Assembly: GCF_024506435.1 (NCBI RefSeq)
Contig: NZ_JANIET010000001.1
Span: forward strand, 62,001 to 126,000
From: Pantoea trifolii
GTDB taxonomy: Bacteria; Pseudomonadota; Gammaproteobacteria; Enterobacterales; Enterobacteriaceae
Reading direction: 5' to 3'
DNA: 64,000 nt
Under the pieces are notes generated by a model. That model had not been told where the DNA came from, did not search any database, and was given only the letters and a program-made list of their open reading frames with translations. Positions 1-8,363 of the stretch are shown here, in pieces. The position numbers were made by a program, and so were the translations under genes. How positions within the stretch are numbered: the first letter of the stretch is position 1; every line of letters begins with the position of its first letter.

Positions 1-495
1 GGTTTTGCCCCGCGCGCGCATCTCTTTTGCCGCATGTTGCGCCAGGGCAAGTGAGCTGTCGGAGATCGCCGCCGCCACGCCGCTTAGATGCAGATGGCGC
101 GCGCTGCCAAAGTAGTCATCGTTGAAATCGTCGGGCGACAGATGGCTGGCGGCGGAGCCTTTGCGGAAATATTCCACTTCCGGATCGGAGCCGTCATCGA
201 CGCGGGATTTGAGCTGGAAACCGGTGCGATAGCGTGCGTCGGTGGTGACGCAGCGGTGATCGACGCCCTCTTTTTCCAGCTGCTGCAGCGTGAAGCGACC
301 AAAGCTGTCGTCGCCGACGCGGCTCACCCAACCGACCTGCAAACCGAGACGCGCCAGGCCAATCGCCACGTTGAGTTCGGCACCGGCGATGCGTTTGACG
401 AAGCCTTCCGCTGCGGCGAGATCGCCGGTTTGCTGGGCGATAAACATCGCCATCGCTTCGCCAATCGTCACCACATCCAGCGTTTTATGCGTCAT
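1..495 (-). CDS. kguK: PfkB-family sugar kinase, KguK-like (3' end outside window)
   Basis: The first 165 residues of a ribokinase/PfkB-fold sugar kinase; the gene runs off the left edge. The N-terminal strand (LDVVTIGEAM) and the first PfkB signature (GAELNVAIGLARLGL, about residues 40-55) are visible, followed by the substrate lid region. It probably phosphorylates 2-ketogluconate (or KDG) at the expense of ATP in the cytoplasm. The ketogluconate assignment comes from its partner kguE-like gene and the PtxS-like repressor and operator just upstream; from sequence alone it could equally be a 2-keto-3-deoxygluconate kinase. Two adjacent ATG codons exist (498 and 495). I use 495 because the TAAGGAG ribosome site, which overlaps the stop codon of the upstream gene, is then about 6 bases away. 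This arrangement suggests translational coupling. Confidence 0.7.
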   Translation of the reverse strand, partial: MTHKTLDVVTIGEAMAMFIAQQTGDLAAAEGFVKRIAGAELNVAIGLARLGLQVGWVSRVGDDSFGRFTLQQLEKEGVDHRCVTTDARYRTGFQLKSRVDDGSDPEVEYFRKGSAASHLSPDDFNDDYFGSARHLHLSGVAAAISDSSLALAQHAAKEMRARGKT

Positions 496-505
496 CATCG
501 GCTCC

Positions 506-1252
506 TTACGCTGCACGCAGCAGGTCAACGTAATGGCGCGTGACCGCCAGCAAATCCGCGCCTTCCAGCGGGAATTCGATGCCGCGCGGTGCGTCGGTTG
601 GCAGCGCGTTCAGCAGCGAGCGCCAGCTATCGTCGGCCTGATCCAGCGCGATAGCGCGGAAAGTCTCACCGTGCGGCACCGCCGTTTTAACGTGGATGTA
701 GCTAACGTAGCGGCTGAGTTGCGCGGCGGCTTGCAAACCGTCTTCGCCGGTCCACTGCCAGTTGCCCATATCGAAGGTCATATCCAGCGGCAATGCGGCA
801 TCACAAGCCTGATGAAAGAAGCGCAGCATCGGCGTCAGTTTGCTGTCCGGGGTTTGATCGTTCTCCACCACCAGCGTCACCGTTGAGGCGTTCAACACAG
901 CGCGCAGCGCACTGGCATCGAGCTCCATAAAATGACCGAGCGCCACTTTCAGGCGCTTAGCGCCGATTTGTTCGGCCTCCTGCAGGAATTGCGCCAGACG
1001 CGGATTCAGCGCGCCATCATCCAGCCACAGCGCTTCCGGCACGGAATAGCTGGCGCTCAGCTGATGCTGGGAAATCGCATTGCCGAGTGCGTGCAGCAGG
1101 CAGAGTTCGTTTTCGTTGAACAGCTCGCGACGGATTTCGACGCCATCCGCGCCCGCCTGTTTGATCAGCGGCAACAGCGCGGTCTGGCCACCCAATTCCG
1201 CTACTTTCTGCGCGCCGTATGCGGCAGTTACAACAATAATTTCTGGTTTCAT
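506..1252 (-). CDS. kguE: Sugar isomerase/epimerase of xylose-isomerase-like TIM-barrel fold, KguE-like
   Basis: A 248-residue protein of the AP-endonuclease-2/xylose-isomerase-like TIM-barrel family. The N-terminal part (VEIRRELFNENEL, around residue 40) and the metal-ligand pattern typical of the fold (Glu in VVEND, Asp/His in DMTFDMGN, His in YIHVK, Glu in GIEFPLEG) are present. KguE proteins act with KguK, KguT and KguD in cytoplasmic 2-ketogluconate use, but their exact step is not well defined. The start at 1252 is chosen over an in-frame upstream codon because GGAGA lies 6 bases before this ATG. It overlaps nothing and leads directly into the kinase gene, so the two form one operon. 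Regulation by the LacI protein at 1380-2405 through the palindrome at 1302-1315 is likely. Confidence 0.62.
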   Translation of the reverse strand: MKPEIIVVTAAYGAQKVAELGGQTALLPLIKQAGADGVEIRRELFNENELCLLHALGNAISQHQLSASYSVPEALWLDDGALNPRLAQFLQEAEQIGAKRLKVALGHFMELDASALRAVLNASTVTLVVENDQTPDSKLTPMLRFFHQACDAALPLDMTFDMGNWQWTGEDGLQAAAQLSRYVSYIHVKTAVPHGETFRAIALDQADDSWRSLLNALPTDAPRGIEFPLEGADLLAVTRHYVDLLRAA

Positions 1253-1301
1253 CACGTTTCTCCGGGCATGACCACATCCCATTCGTTATAAAAAACCTAA
1301 A

Positions 1302-1315
1302 TGGAACCGGTTCCA
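1302..1315. promoter_or_regulatory. Operator palindrome upstream of kguE
   Basis: TGGAACCGGTTCCA is a perfect 14-bp palindrome with the central CG typical of LacI-family operators. It lies 50-63 bases upstream of the kguE-like start, directly between the repressor gene and its probable target. It closely resembles the palindrome reported for Pseudomonas PtxS (TGAAACCGGTTTCA). That it is bound by the adjacent regulator is an inference. Confidence 0.7.
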
Positions 1316-1379
1316 AAGAGAAGAGGCAGACCGTGAAATTATGATCATGCTCACGAAGTGAGCCATAAAAGGGGGGAGA

Positions 1380-2405
1380 TTAGCGCAGCGGCTGGCTGGA
1401 GCCGCGCACGATCAGTTCGCCGGAGAAGAGCTGTTCGCTGATCGATTGCTCGCTGCCTTCGATGCGTGCAATGACTTGTTCCAGCGCGGCGTAGCCAATC
1501 TGCCAGGTGGGCTGTTTTAAAGTGGTGATGCCGACGCCCGCCAGCGCCGCCCATTCCAGTTCGTCAAAGCCCAGCAGGCCAATCGCTTCGCCCCAGCGCA
1601 GCTCAAGGCGCTGCAGCGCGCGCGCCACTTGCAAGGTCAGCGCGCCGTTGGCGGCGATCACCGCACAGCGTTTGTCAGGATGGCGCTGGTGGAACGCGCG
1701 CAGCTGTTTTTCCAGCGCGTCGGGCTGATGCAGCGCCACTTCGGCATTCTCTGCCGCAATCTGTGACGCGCTGTTCACCGTGTCGTAGAAGGCGCGCAGA
1801 CGTTCGCGGCGGGTGTTGACGCTGCCGAGCGGCTCGCTAAGAAAGAGCAGGGCTTGATAACCGTTATCCAGCAAATGTTGGGTGGCAATGGTGGAGGCTT
1901 CAACGTTGTTGAGCCCCACCATATCGCAGGCGAAATCGGGAATTTTTCGGTCGATCAACACCATCGGCAGCATCGACTGTTGCAGCCGATTAAGGACTTC
2001 TTCATGCATGCCCACGGCATTAACCACAATGCCTTCCACCTGATAGCTGCTGAGCAGTTGCAGGTAATGCTGTTCGAGATCGACTTCGTTGTTGGTGTTA
2101 CACATCAGCAGAGTAAAGCCCTGCGCACGACACGCCGCTTCGATGCCGCTCAACACGTCAACCGAGTAGGGATTGGTGATGTCAGCAATGATCAAACCAA
2201 TCAAACGCGTGCGGCCGCGTTTCAGTCCACGCGCCATCTGGCTGGGACGATAGTTGAGTTCGGCGATGGCCTGTTCGATACGGGCTTTGAGATCGGGCGA
2301 GAGCAGATTCACTTCGCCATTCAGATAGCGGGAAACGCTGGTTTTACCGGTTTTTGCCGTACGGGCAACGTCACTGATTGTGGCTCGTGGCGGCCTGGTT
2401 TTCAT
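1380..2405 (-). CDS. ptxS: LacI-family repressor, PtxS/KdgR-like (ketogluconate regulon)
   Basis: A 341-residue LacI/GalR regulator. Residues about 8-30 form the helix-turn-helix (ISDVARTAKTGKTSVSRYLNG), followed by the hinge helix (MARGLKRGRTRLIGLI) and a periplasmic-binding-protein-like effector domain to the C terminus. It is transcribed in the same direction as the kguE/kguK pair, with an operator palindrome in the 127-base gap between them. Sequence and context fit the PtxS/KdgR subgroup, which responds to 2-ketogluconate or KDG. By family rule it would repress in the absence of the sugar acid and be released by it. The gene symbol rests on context and subfamily resemblance, not on a search. 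Confidence 0.65.
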   Translation of the reverse strand: MKTRPPRATISDVARTAKTGKTSVSRYLNGEVNLLSPDLKARIEQAIAELNYRPSQMARGLKRGRTRLIGLIIADITNPYSVDVLSGIEAACRAQGFTLLMCNTNNEVDLEQHYLQLLSSYQVEGIVVNAVGMHEEVLNRLQQSMLPMVLIDRKIPDFACDMVGLNNVEASTIATQHLLDNGYQALLFLSEPLGSVNTRRERLRAFYDTVNSASQIAAENAEVALHQPDALEKQLRAFHQRHPDKRCAVIAANGALTLQVARALQRLELRWGEAIGLLGFDELEWAALAGVGITTLKQPTWQIGYAALEQVIARIEGSEQSISEQLFSGELIVRGSSQPLR

Positions 2406-2463
2406 TGCTTACACCTGCTGAAAAGAAACAGGCGAAGACTAACACAGCTCGCGCCAGTCGCAA

Positions 2464-3468
2464 TCATTGCGTGTCTGAAGTGAGTCGCAGCACCGGCTGC
2501 CAGAGCGTTTGCAGATCGCCTGGCGGCACATCATCGAGCAGTTGCAGCACCATTTCGGCGATGCGCTCGCCAATGTGCTGCTGCGATGATTGCAGAATGG
2601 TGTTCACCGGCTGATCGACAATCGAATCGGGCGGCAATCCATCATACACATACAGCGGAATCGCCTGCGCGCCCTTGAGGCGGGCCGCTTGCTGCAGTGC
2701 AATCGCGGCTCCTTCACCCAGCGTGCTGCAATCGGTAATGATCGCTTGCGGCGCATCGCCTTGGGCCAGCCAGGCATTGGTTTGTTGATAGCCGGAGCGG
2801 CGCGTGGCGGGCAATGCAGCCATCAGAGATTGATCGACCGGCGCCTGATGCTGAATCAACGCATCAATAAATCCCTGGCGGCGATCGAGGATATACGTCG
2901 CCGATTCGTTACTGCCGAGATAAGCCAGACGCGGCCATCCTTGTTGCAGGCAGTGTTGTGCCGCGAGAAAAGTACCGGCGTGATTATCGTAATCAATCCA
3001 CGCGTACGGCTGCGGCAGCTCGCTGCGACCCAGCGTCAGGAAGCGGAAACCTTTCTGTTGCAGGCGTTGCAAACGCGCATCCTGCGGCATGGTGTGGGTT
3101 AAAATCAGGGCATCGATGGCGCCGCTGCGCAGCATGCGAATCAGCTTGCGTTGCAGCTCCTGCGGCTTATCGGGTAGCAACAGCAGATCAATATCGTGCT
3201 GCGCGAGACGTTGATCCAGCGTCAGCAGCATTTGGCTGTAGTAGCTGTCATTGAGCGAGGCGTGGCTGATGGGAAAGAGCAGTCCAACCGCATTGGCGCG
3301 CCCGGTTTTCAGGCGACGGGCCGCATCGTTGGGACGATAACCGCGCGCTTGCGCTTCATCTTCAATGCGTTTGCGCGTGACGGCCGCTACATCGTCATAG
3401 CCATTTAGCGCCCGGCTCACGGTAGTAACAGAGAGGCCAAGGGTAGCGGCAATGGCTTTCAGTGACAT
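2464..3468 (-). CDS. LacI-family transcriptional regulator, specificity unknown
   Basis: A 334-residue LacI/GalR protein: helix-turn-helix at the extreme N terminus (LKAIAATLGLSVTTVSRALNG), hinge helix (AARRLKTGRANAVGLLFP) and a sugar-binding effector domain. It sits 58 bases upstream of the PtxS-like gene on the same strand, so part of the ptxS transcript may start from its promoter. The start ATG at 3468 is the only one placing the HTH at the usual position; its ribosome site (GGGAC) is weak. A 17-bp palindrome 14 bases before the start is a candidate autoregulatory operator. No adjacent transport or catabolic gene shows what sugar it senses. Confidence 0.85.
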   Translation of the reverse strand: MSLKAIAATLGLSVTTVSRALNGYDDVAAVTRKRIEDEAQARGYRPNDAARRLKTGRANAVGLLFPISHASLNDSYYSQMLLTLDQRLAQHDIDLLLLPDKPQELQRKLIRMLRSGAIDALILTHTMPQDARLQRLQQKGFRFLTLGRSELPQPYAWIDYDNHAGTFLAAQHCLQQGWPRLAYLGSNESATYILDRRQGFIDALIQHQAPVDQSLMAALPATRRSGYQQTNAWLAQGDAPQAIITDCSTLGEGAAIALQQAARLKGAQAIPLYVYDGLPPDSIVDQPVNTILQSSQQHIGERIAEMVLQLLDDVPPGDLQTLWQPVLRLTSDTQ

Positions 3469-3481
3469 GATAGCGTCCCAT

Positions 3482-3498
3482 TGATCAATTTTTGATCA
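3482..3498. promoter_or_regulatory. Palindrome in the leader of the LacI gene
   Basis: TGATCAATTTTTGATCA consists of perfect 7-bp inverted arms around a TTT centre, 13 bases before the LacI start codon. Position suggests autoregulation. LacI proteins more often use a CG-centred site, so binding by this regulator is uncertain. Confidence 0.4.
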
Positions 3499-3591
3499 CG
3501 CTAGCATAAAGGAAAAGGCGGCTCTATCAGTTACGAATTTTTTAGCTTTTTCTGACAAAGGTGGCGTCAAAAGTGGCGAAAAAGAGTGATA

Positions 3592-3621
3592 AAAGCCGAC
3601 CTGCTGGCGCAGATCGGCTTT
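3592..3621 (-). terminator. Stem-loop after yiaD
   Basis: Arms AAAGCCGA (3592-3599) and TCGGCTTT (3614-3621) enclose an inner CTGC/GCAG stem with a 4-base loop. Read on the minus strand it begins 5 bases after the yiaD stop and is followed by a T-rich stretch. Confidence 0.6.
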
Positions 3622-3625
3622 ACTT

Positions 3626-4288
3626 TTAGCTCAGCGGGCTGAGGGTGATCTCAACGCGACGGTTCTGTGCTTTACCGTCTTCGGTGCTGTTGCTGGCGAC
3701 CGGATTATCCGGGCCTAAACCCTGAGTACGCAGGCGGTTCTGCGCCACGCCCTGCAGAATCAGACCGCTGGCGACGCTGTCAGCACGCTGCTGTGACAGG
3801 CGCATATTCAGCGCGCGCGTGCCGGTGCTGTCGGTGTAGCCCACCACATTCACGGCGGTTTTTGGATACTCTTTTAGTACCATCGCGACGCCGGTCAGGG
3901 TGTTAGCGCCCGCCGGTTTCAGGTTGCTGCTGTTGGAATCAAAGGTGACGTTATTTGGCATGTTGAGGACGATGTTGTCGCCCTGACGCGTCACGCTGAC
4001 GCCGGTGCCGCGCATTTTGTCGCGCAGTTTCGCTTCCTGCACATCCATGTAATAACCCGCGCCGCCGCCCAGAGCAGCACCGGATGCCGCGCCAATCAGC
4101 GCGCCTTTACCGCGATCTTTCTTCGACGACGACAGCACGCCCACGCCCGCGCCTAACACCGCGCCTAAGCCGGCACCGATGCCCGATTTGCCCGCCTGCG
4201 ATTCGCCGGTATACGGATTGGTGGTACAACCCGACAGCGCCAGGCTGCCGCTCAATAACAAGGTCAGCGCCAAAATACGCTTATTCAT
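3626..4288 (-). CDS. yiaD: OmpA-domain outer-membrane lipoprotein YiaD
   Basis: A 220-residue lipoprotein. The signal peptide ends in the lipobox LSGC (residues 18-21), with Thr after the Cys, consistent with sorting to the outer membrane. Residues about 35-85 are a glycine-rich (GxGxG) segment, resembling the glycine-zipper of YiaD/SlyB-like proteins. From about 105 onward there is an OmpA-like peptidoglycan-binding domain (VVGYTDSTGTRALNMRLSQ, then NRRVEI). Known YiaD is an outer-membrane lipoprotein and multicopy suppressor linked to BamD. It is a single gene flanked by hairpins on both sides, and the length matches the family. Confidence 0.93.
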   Translation of the reverse strand: MNKRILALTLLLSGSLALSGCTTNPYTGESQAGKSGIGAGLGAVLGAGVGVLSSSKKDRGKGALIGAASGAALGGGAGYYMDVQEAKLRDKMRGTGVSVTRQGDNIVLNMPNNVTFDSNSSNLKPAGANTLTGVAMVLKEYPKTAVNVVGYTDSTGTRALNMRLSQQRADSVASGLILQGVAQNRLRTQGLGPDNPVASNSTEDGKAQNRRVEITLSPLS

Positions 4289-4327
4289 GAAAAATCCCTC
4301 ACAGATTTAAACGGGGAAAAGCCCCAA

Positions 4328-4347
4328 AACGGCACTATTATGCCGTT
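4328..4347 (-). terminator. Stem-loop downstream of tag
   Basis: AACGGCA (4328-4334) and TGCCGTT (4341-4347) form a perfect 7-bp hairpin with a 6-base loop. On the minus strand it is followed by TTTT, 50 bases after the tag stop. It is a plausible weak terminator separating tag from yiaD. Confidence 0.5.
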
Positions 4348-4397
4348 CAATTATGGGGAAATGCGTGAGGGTCAGTCTTAATTTGTAAACTTTTGCT

Positions 4398-4958
4398 TTA
4401 AAGATTATCAGGATGGCAGAAACAGCTGGTTTGATGATCGTTAATTAAGCCGCAAGCCTGTAGAAATGAGTGGCAGGTTGTGGGACCGACGAATTTAAAA
4501 CCACGCTTCTTAAGTGCTTTAGAGAGCGCAATGGCGGGCTCGGAGGTGGTTGGCGCGTCTTTATAATTCGCGTAACGGTGCAAAATCGGCGTATGGTCGA
4601 CAAAAGACCAGATAAAGCGTGAAAAGTCCTCTCCGGTGGCTTCCAGCGCCAGCAATGCGCGCGCATTGTTGATTATTGCCTCCAGCTTGCCGCGATGGCG
4701 AATCAGTCCCGCATTTTGCATCAGACGTTCCATGTCGCTTTCATCCATCAACGCCACGGCATCCGGATCGAATTCATGGAAGGCGCGGCGGTAATTTTCG
4801 CGTTTTTTCAGCACGGTAATCCATGAAAGCCCCGCCTGCTGACCTTCAAGACAGACCATTTCAAATAAGACTCGCTTATCGGTTTGCGGCACGCCCCACT
4901 CTTGATCGTGGTACGCCAGATACAGTGGATCCTCAGTTACCCAGCCACAACGCTGCAT
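4398..4958 (-). CDS. tag: DNA-3-methyladenine glycosylase I
   Basis: A 186-residue enzyme that excises 3-methyladenine from alkylated DNA, starting base-excision repair. Family hallmarks are MQRCGWV at the N terminus with Cys4 (zinc ligand), HDQEWGVP around residue 17 (zinc His and the conserved Glu-Trp), the helix-hairpin-helix-like segment AGLSWITVLKKRENYR (about 42-57), and a C-terminal TSCFCHP supplying the remaining zinc ligands. E. coli Tag has 187 residues, so it is full length. It is transcribed alone, towards yiaD. In E. coli tag also lies near yiaD. Confidence 0.95.
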   Translation of the reverse strand: MQRCGWVTEDPLYLAYHDQEWGVPQTDKRVLFEMVCLEGQQAGLSWITVLKKRENYRRAFHEFDPDAVALMDESDMERLMQNAGLIRHRGKLEAIINNARALLALEATGEDFSRFIWSFVDHTPILHRYANYKDAPTTSEPAIALSKALKKRGFKFVGPTTCHSFLQACGLINDHQTSCFCHPDNL

Positions 4959-5098
4959 TGCATCACTCCCTTAGCATATGAAATAGCGATAGATCCCTTG
5001 ACGTATAGCAAATTCGATTAATAGTTATACAACGGGCGCCGATATAGATCTTATAAAACCTAAACGCCCCTCTCTTCCCGGCTCGTCAGGAGTCCTTC

Positions 5099-5794
5099 AT
5101 GTTGCAGAAAAGTCAGCGGACAGGCCAGCACAAAATTGCGCTGGTTTTTAGCGGTTGGTGGCTATTATTTCTGGCCGGGAATGCCTATGCCTTTGATCAG
5201 TCGAGCCAGAATAGCGCGCCCGATTACAACGCAATACTTGCTGAAAAAATTTCCAGTAATCATCTGATGTTGACAGAAAATCCCGATGCCAACCTGTTTG
5301 ACGCTGCGCTCAATTCGCCGAACGACTTCGCGATGGTGATGCACAATGAAACCGCCAGCGTTGGCGCCGCGCCCTTTGTGAATCGCTATTCGGCCGGTTG
5401 GTCGATGCCGATGAGTGAAGCGGTGAGCACCGGGCCGGTGGCGCAGTTTGCGGTAGATGATTCGACGTTGAGCTGCCCGAAGTGTGAACGCGTGGACAGC
5501 AATAATGCCGAGCATATTGCCTCGCTCGGCTGGCGCGTGGATTCCAGCTTTGGCTGGATATCGCCGTGGGCACAGGTGAGCTACAGCCATCTGGTGAATG
5601 AAGAGCTGCCTTCACCCACCCGTGAACACGCTGACGACATGAATGGCCGGGAAAACAATTGGGTGGATGTCAGCGTCGGTGCCAATATGCCGTTGGGGCA
5701 AAATATGGCTGCCTTTGCTTCCTTCGCGCAAACCGGTGCGGTGAGCAGCGGTGAGCAGTTCATCTACAGCCTTGGCGTCAGCGCCAGCTTCTAA
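5099..5794 (+). CDS. Short exported outer-membrane beta-barrel protein, autotransporter-barrel-like
   Basis: A 231-residue protein with a long signal peptide (positive N terminus, hydrophobic core, cleavage near AYA at 29-31). The C-terminal 100 residues alternate polar and apolar residues in beta-strand fashion (GWRVDSSFGWISPWAQVSYSH, then WVDVSVGANMPLG) and end in SLGVSASF. A terminal Phe is the usual BAM recognition signal. This part resembles the end of an autotransporter or EstA-type barrel. With only about 200 mature residues there is room for neither a passenger nor a complete 12-strand barrel, so it is either a small barrel or a truncated translocator. A CPKC pair at about residues 125-128 is notable. 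AGGAG lies at a normal distance from the ATG. Function unknown. Confidence 0.6.
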   Translation: MLQKSQRTGQHKIALVFSGWWLLFLAGNAYAFDQSSQNSAPDYNAILAEKISSNHLMLTENPDANLFDAALNSPNDFAMVMHNETASVGAAPFVNRYSAGWSMPMSEAVSTGPVAQFAVDDSTLSCPKCERVDSNNAEHIASLGWRVDSSFGWISPWAQVSYSHLVNEELPSPTREHADDMNGRENNWVDVSVGANMPLGQNMAAFASFAQTGAVSSGEQFIYSLGVSASF

Positions 5795-5895
5795 ATCGCG
5801 CGCGATCCGCCGCGCTAAAACAGTTACACTGAGCGTATTACGTCGGGCTGAATTAACCGTCCGGCGCACCATGCTGGTTAACGTCAGGTTTCTTC

Positions 5896-6432
5896 ATGTC
5901 AGTCAAAATCTTATCTTCAACGTTGGTGGGGCTGGATGGCTTCTGCCATGACCCGCTCGCCGTGCTGCAGCAGGCCGATAACGGCACGCTGGCGGTGCTG
6001 CATAACAATACGCCGGCATTTTATGCGCTTACGCCGCAGCGTCTGGCGCAGCTGCTGGCGCTGGAAGCTGCCGCGCAGCAGCCCAATGATGTCACGCTGG
6101 ATGAGAGTCTGTTTCAGACCGATAGCGCGCCTATCGCTACACCGGTTGGCAAGTTCGCGATGTATGAAGGCTGGCAGCCGGACAGCGATTTTCAACGTCA
6201 GGCCGCCATCTGGGGCGTGGCGTTGAGTGAAGCCGTTACTGCCGCCGAGCTGGCCACGTTTGTGGCGTACTGGCAGGCGGAAGGCCGTTTGTTTCACCAT
6301 GTGCAGTGGCAGCAGAAGTTAGCGCGCAGCGTGCAGATGAATCGCGCCGCCAATGGCGGGCAGCCAAAGCGCGATCTCACGCAAATCAGCAATACTGATT
6401 ACGATATTCCCGATGGATTCCGAGGTGAGTAA
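5896..6432 (+). CDS. dnaT: Primosomal protein DnaT
   Basis: A 178-residue DnaT (primosomal protein i), close to the 179 of E. coli. In PriA-dependent replication restart DnaT joins PriA-PriB on a fork and helps DnaC deliver DnaB helicase. The conserved N-terminal oligomerisation part ([16 protein letters not shown]) and the C-terminal single-strand-DNA-binding region (YDIPDGFRG near the end) are recognisable. Its stop codon overlaps the dnaC start by one base (TAATG), so the two genes are translationally coupled. The small gap after the preceding barrel gene holds its promoter. Confidence 0.93.
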   Translation: MSVKILSSTLVGLDGFCHDPLAVLQQADNGTLAVLHNNTPAFYALTPQRLAQLLALEAAAQQPNDVTLDESLFQTDSAPIATPVGKFAMYEGWQPDSDFQRQAAIWGVALSEAVTAAELATFVAYWQAEGRLFHHVQWQQKLARSVQMNRAANGGQPKRDLTQISNTDYDIPDGFRGE

Positions 6433-7172
6433 TGAAAACGCCGAACGATCTTTTTAGCCGCCTGAAAAAGATGATGCCGTCCGAAGTGCAGCCGAAATTC
6501 AAAAACGGCGCGGAGCTGCTGGCCTGGAATCAGGAGCAGGGCCGTTTGCGCTCGGAAGCGATTGTGCGGGAAAACCGCGCGATGAAAATGCAGCGCATCA
6601 TGGGGCGCTCGGGCATCCGCGAGCTGCACATGAACTGCTCGTTCGACAACTATCGCGTGGAAAATGATGGGCAGCGTAAAGCGCTGGCGATGGCGCGCGA
6701 ATACGCCGCCGGATTTGAAAATAGCATCTCCAGTTTTGTTTTCTCTGGCCGTCCCGGCACCGGTAAAAACCACCTTGCTGCAGCGATTGGTAACGATCTG
6801 ATTATTCGCGGTAAAAGCGTGCTGATTGTCACCGTGGCCGATTTGATGTCGAGCATGAAGGGCACTTTCAGCGGCGGCAGCGATTTAACCGAAGAGCGCC
6901 TGCTGCACGATCTCAGCCACGTGGATCTGCTGGTGATCGATGAGATCGGCATGCAGAGCGAATCGCGCTATGAAAAAGTGATCATCAATCAGATTGTCGA
7001 TCGCCGCTCATCGTCGAAACGCCCAACCGGCATGTTATCGAACCTCGATCCGGCGGGCATGAATTCGCTGTTGGGTGAACGCGTGATGGATCGTATGCGC
7101 CTCGGCAACAGCTTGTGGGTGCGCTTTGACTGGGAAAGTTATCGCAGCCGTGTGCGCGGTGATGAGTATTGA
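6432..7172 (+). CDS. dnaC: DNA helicase loader DnaC
   Basis: A 246-residue AAA+ ATPase that binds DnaB hexamers and loads them at origins and restarted forks. The N-terminal DnaB-interacting region (about 1-70) precedes the ATPase core: Walker A GRPGTGKN at residues 106-113, Walker B LLVIDEIG near 165-172, and a sensor/arginine-finger region with GERVMDRM near 220. E. coli DnaC has 245 residues. It is coupled to dnaT by a one-base overlap. The ROK regulator gene begins 9 bases after the stop and may be read through from the dnaTC promoter. Confidence 0.95.
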   Translation: MKTPNDLFSRLKKMMPSEVQPKFKNGAELLAWNQEQGRLRSEAIVRENRAMKMQRIMGRSGIRELHMNCSFDNYRVENDGQRKALAMAREYAAGFENSISSFVFSGRPGTGKNHLAAAIGNDLIIRGKSVLIVTVADLMSSMKGTFSGGSDLTEERLLHDLSHVDLLVIDEIGMQSESRYEKVIINQIVDRRSSSKRPTGMLSNLDPAGMNSLLGERVMDRMRLGNSLWVRFDWESYRSRVRGDEY

Positions 7173-7180
7173 GGAGTGCT

Positions 7181-8311
7181 ATGAAAGCAGCCGGTAAAGG
7201 TCCAGCACTACTTCGTCTGAACAACCTGAAGCGGGTGATGACGCAACTGCGCACCACCCGCATCACCTCCCGCCAGGATCTGGCATTAGCGCTCGAGCTG
7301 AGCAAAAACACCGTTTCACTGATTGTCGATGATTTGCTGGAAGCCGGGCTGATCAATGAGCTCGGTCCGGTTAGCGTGGCTTCAGCCGGCCGCCCTAAAA
7401 TCGAAATCTCGCTGCGCGCGGAAAAGCTGAAAAGCGCCGGCATCATGGTGGAGCGCCAGGCGATTCACTGGCGCGTGTGCGACTACTACTCGCAGGTGAT
7501 TGCCGAGCAAACCTGGCGCACGGAAACCAGCGATCCCGAGCAATTACTGCATGAGCTGGTGGAAGTGTGTCAGACCTTGCACGCGGCGCATCCCGAGCTG
7601 CTCGGCGTGGCGATTGGCTTCCCCGGCATCATCGATCCCCATCGTGGCTGGGTGCATTTTTCCGCCCATCTTGGCTGGCAGAATGTGGATGTGATGACCA
7701 TCCTCAGCCACGAGATGCCGCTGCCGCTGCGCATCATGAATAACGTCAAAGCCGCCGCGCTGCTCTCGGTGCAGCAACTCGAACTGAATAAGTCGCAAAG
7801 CCATTTCTATCTGCGTATCTCAGAAGGCTTGGGCGGCGCGCTGGTTGAACTGGGTGAAGTGTTTACCGGCAGCAGCTGGACGGCGGGCGAGATCGGCCAT
7901 CTTACGGTGCAACCCAACGGCGAACGTTGTAGCTGCGGACGCTTAGGTTGTCTGGAAACGCTGGTGAGCAAACCGGCCATTCAGCAGCAGTTGGCAAAAC
8001 GCAAACCGGGCCTGCGTTGGCAGAATGGTGATAGCGAGCCGGAAATCCTTAAAGAGGTGATGACGCAGGCGGGCACCCATTTGGGCAACGCGTTGAGTCA
8101 GGTGATGCAGCTGGTGAATCCGGCCAGCATCATTATTGATGGGCCGTGGAATGCGCAGCCGGCGTTCGTGCAGGCGGTGCAACAGGCGGCGCAGGCCGGT
8201 ACGCTGGCCTTTACCTTTGCCCACACCGCGCTGCATTTCCTGCCGCTGCGTATCGATCCGGCCAACGGCTTAGCGCTGGCGGTGATTGAGCAGTATGAGC
8301 GCCTGAATTAA
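7181..8311 (+). CDS. ROK-family transcriptional regulator (NagC/Mlc type)
   Basis: A 376-residue ROK repressor. An N-terminal winged-helix (about residues 15-70, with RQDLALALELSKNTVSLIVDDLLEAG) is followed by the actin-like ROK sugar-kinase-fold domain. The ROK zinc motif CSCGRLGC is at residues 250-257 with the following Glu. An upstream in-frame TTG at 7169 is rejected because GAGGAG precedes the ATG at 7181 by a good distance. It lies 9 bases after dnaC and converges on the MFS sugar porter gene, with a palindromic repeat between them. By position the transporter is a likely target. The inducer is unknown. Confidence 0.85.
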   Translation: MKAAGKGPALLRLNNLKRVMTQLRTTRITSRQDLALALELSKNTVSLIVDDLLEAGLINELGPVSVASAGRPKIEISLRAEKLKSAGIMVERQAIHWRVCDYYSQVIAEQTWRTETSDPEQLLHELVEVCQTLHAAHPELLGVAIGFPGIIDPHRGWVHFSAHLGWQNVDVMTILSHEMPLPLRIMNNVKAAALLSVQQLELNKSQSHFYLRISEGLGGALVELGEVFTGSSWTAGEIGHLTVQPNGERCSCGRLGCLETLVSKPAIQQQLAKRKPGLRWQNGDSEPEILKEVMTQAGTHLGNALSQVMQLVNPASIIIDGPWNAQPAFVQAVQQAAQAGTLAFTFAHTALHFLPLRIDPANGLALAVIEQYERLN

Positions 8312-8332
8312 ACAGGCGCCATCAATGATCCC

Positions 8333-8356
8333 GTAGGGTCGCCATTGATGGCGACC
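8333..8356. repeat. Palindromic intergenic repeat, copy 1
   Basis: GTAGGGTCGCCAT then TG then ATGGCGACC style palindrome between the convergent ROK and MFS genes. It belongs to the ten-copy family described in the findings and could act as a bidirectional terminator. Confidence 0.85.
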
Positions 8357-8363
8357 AAATGCT

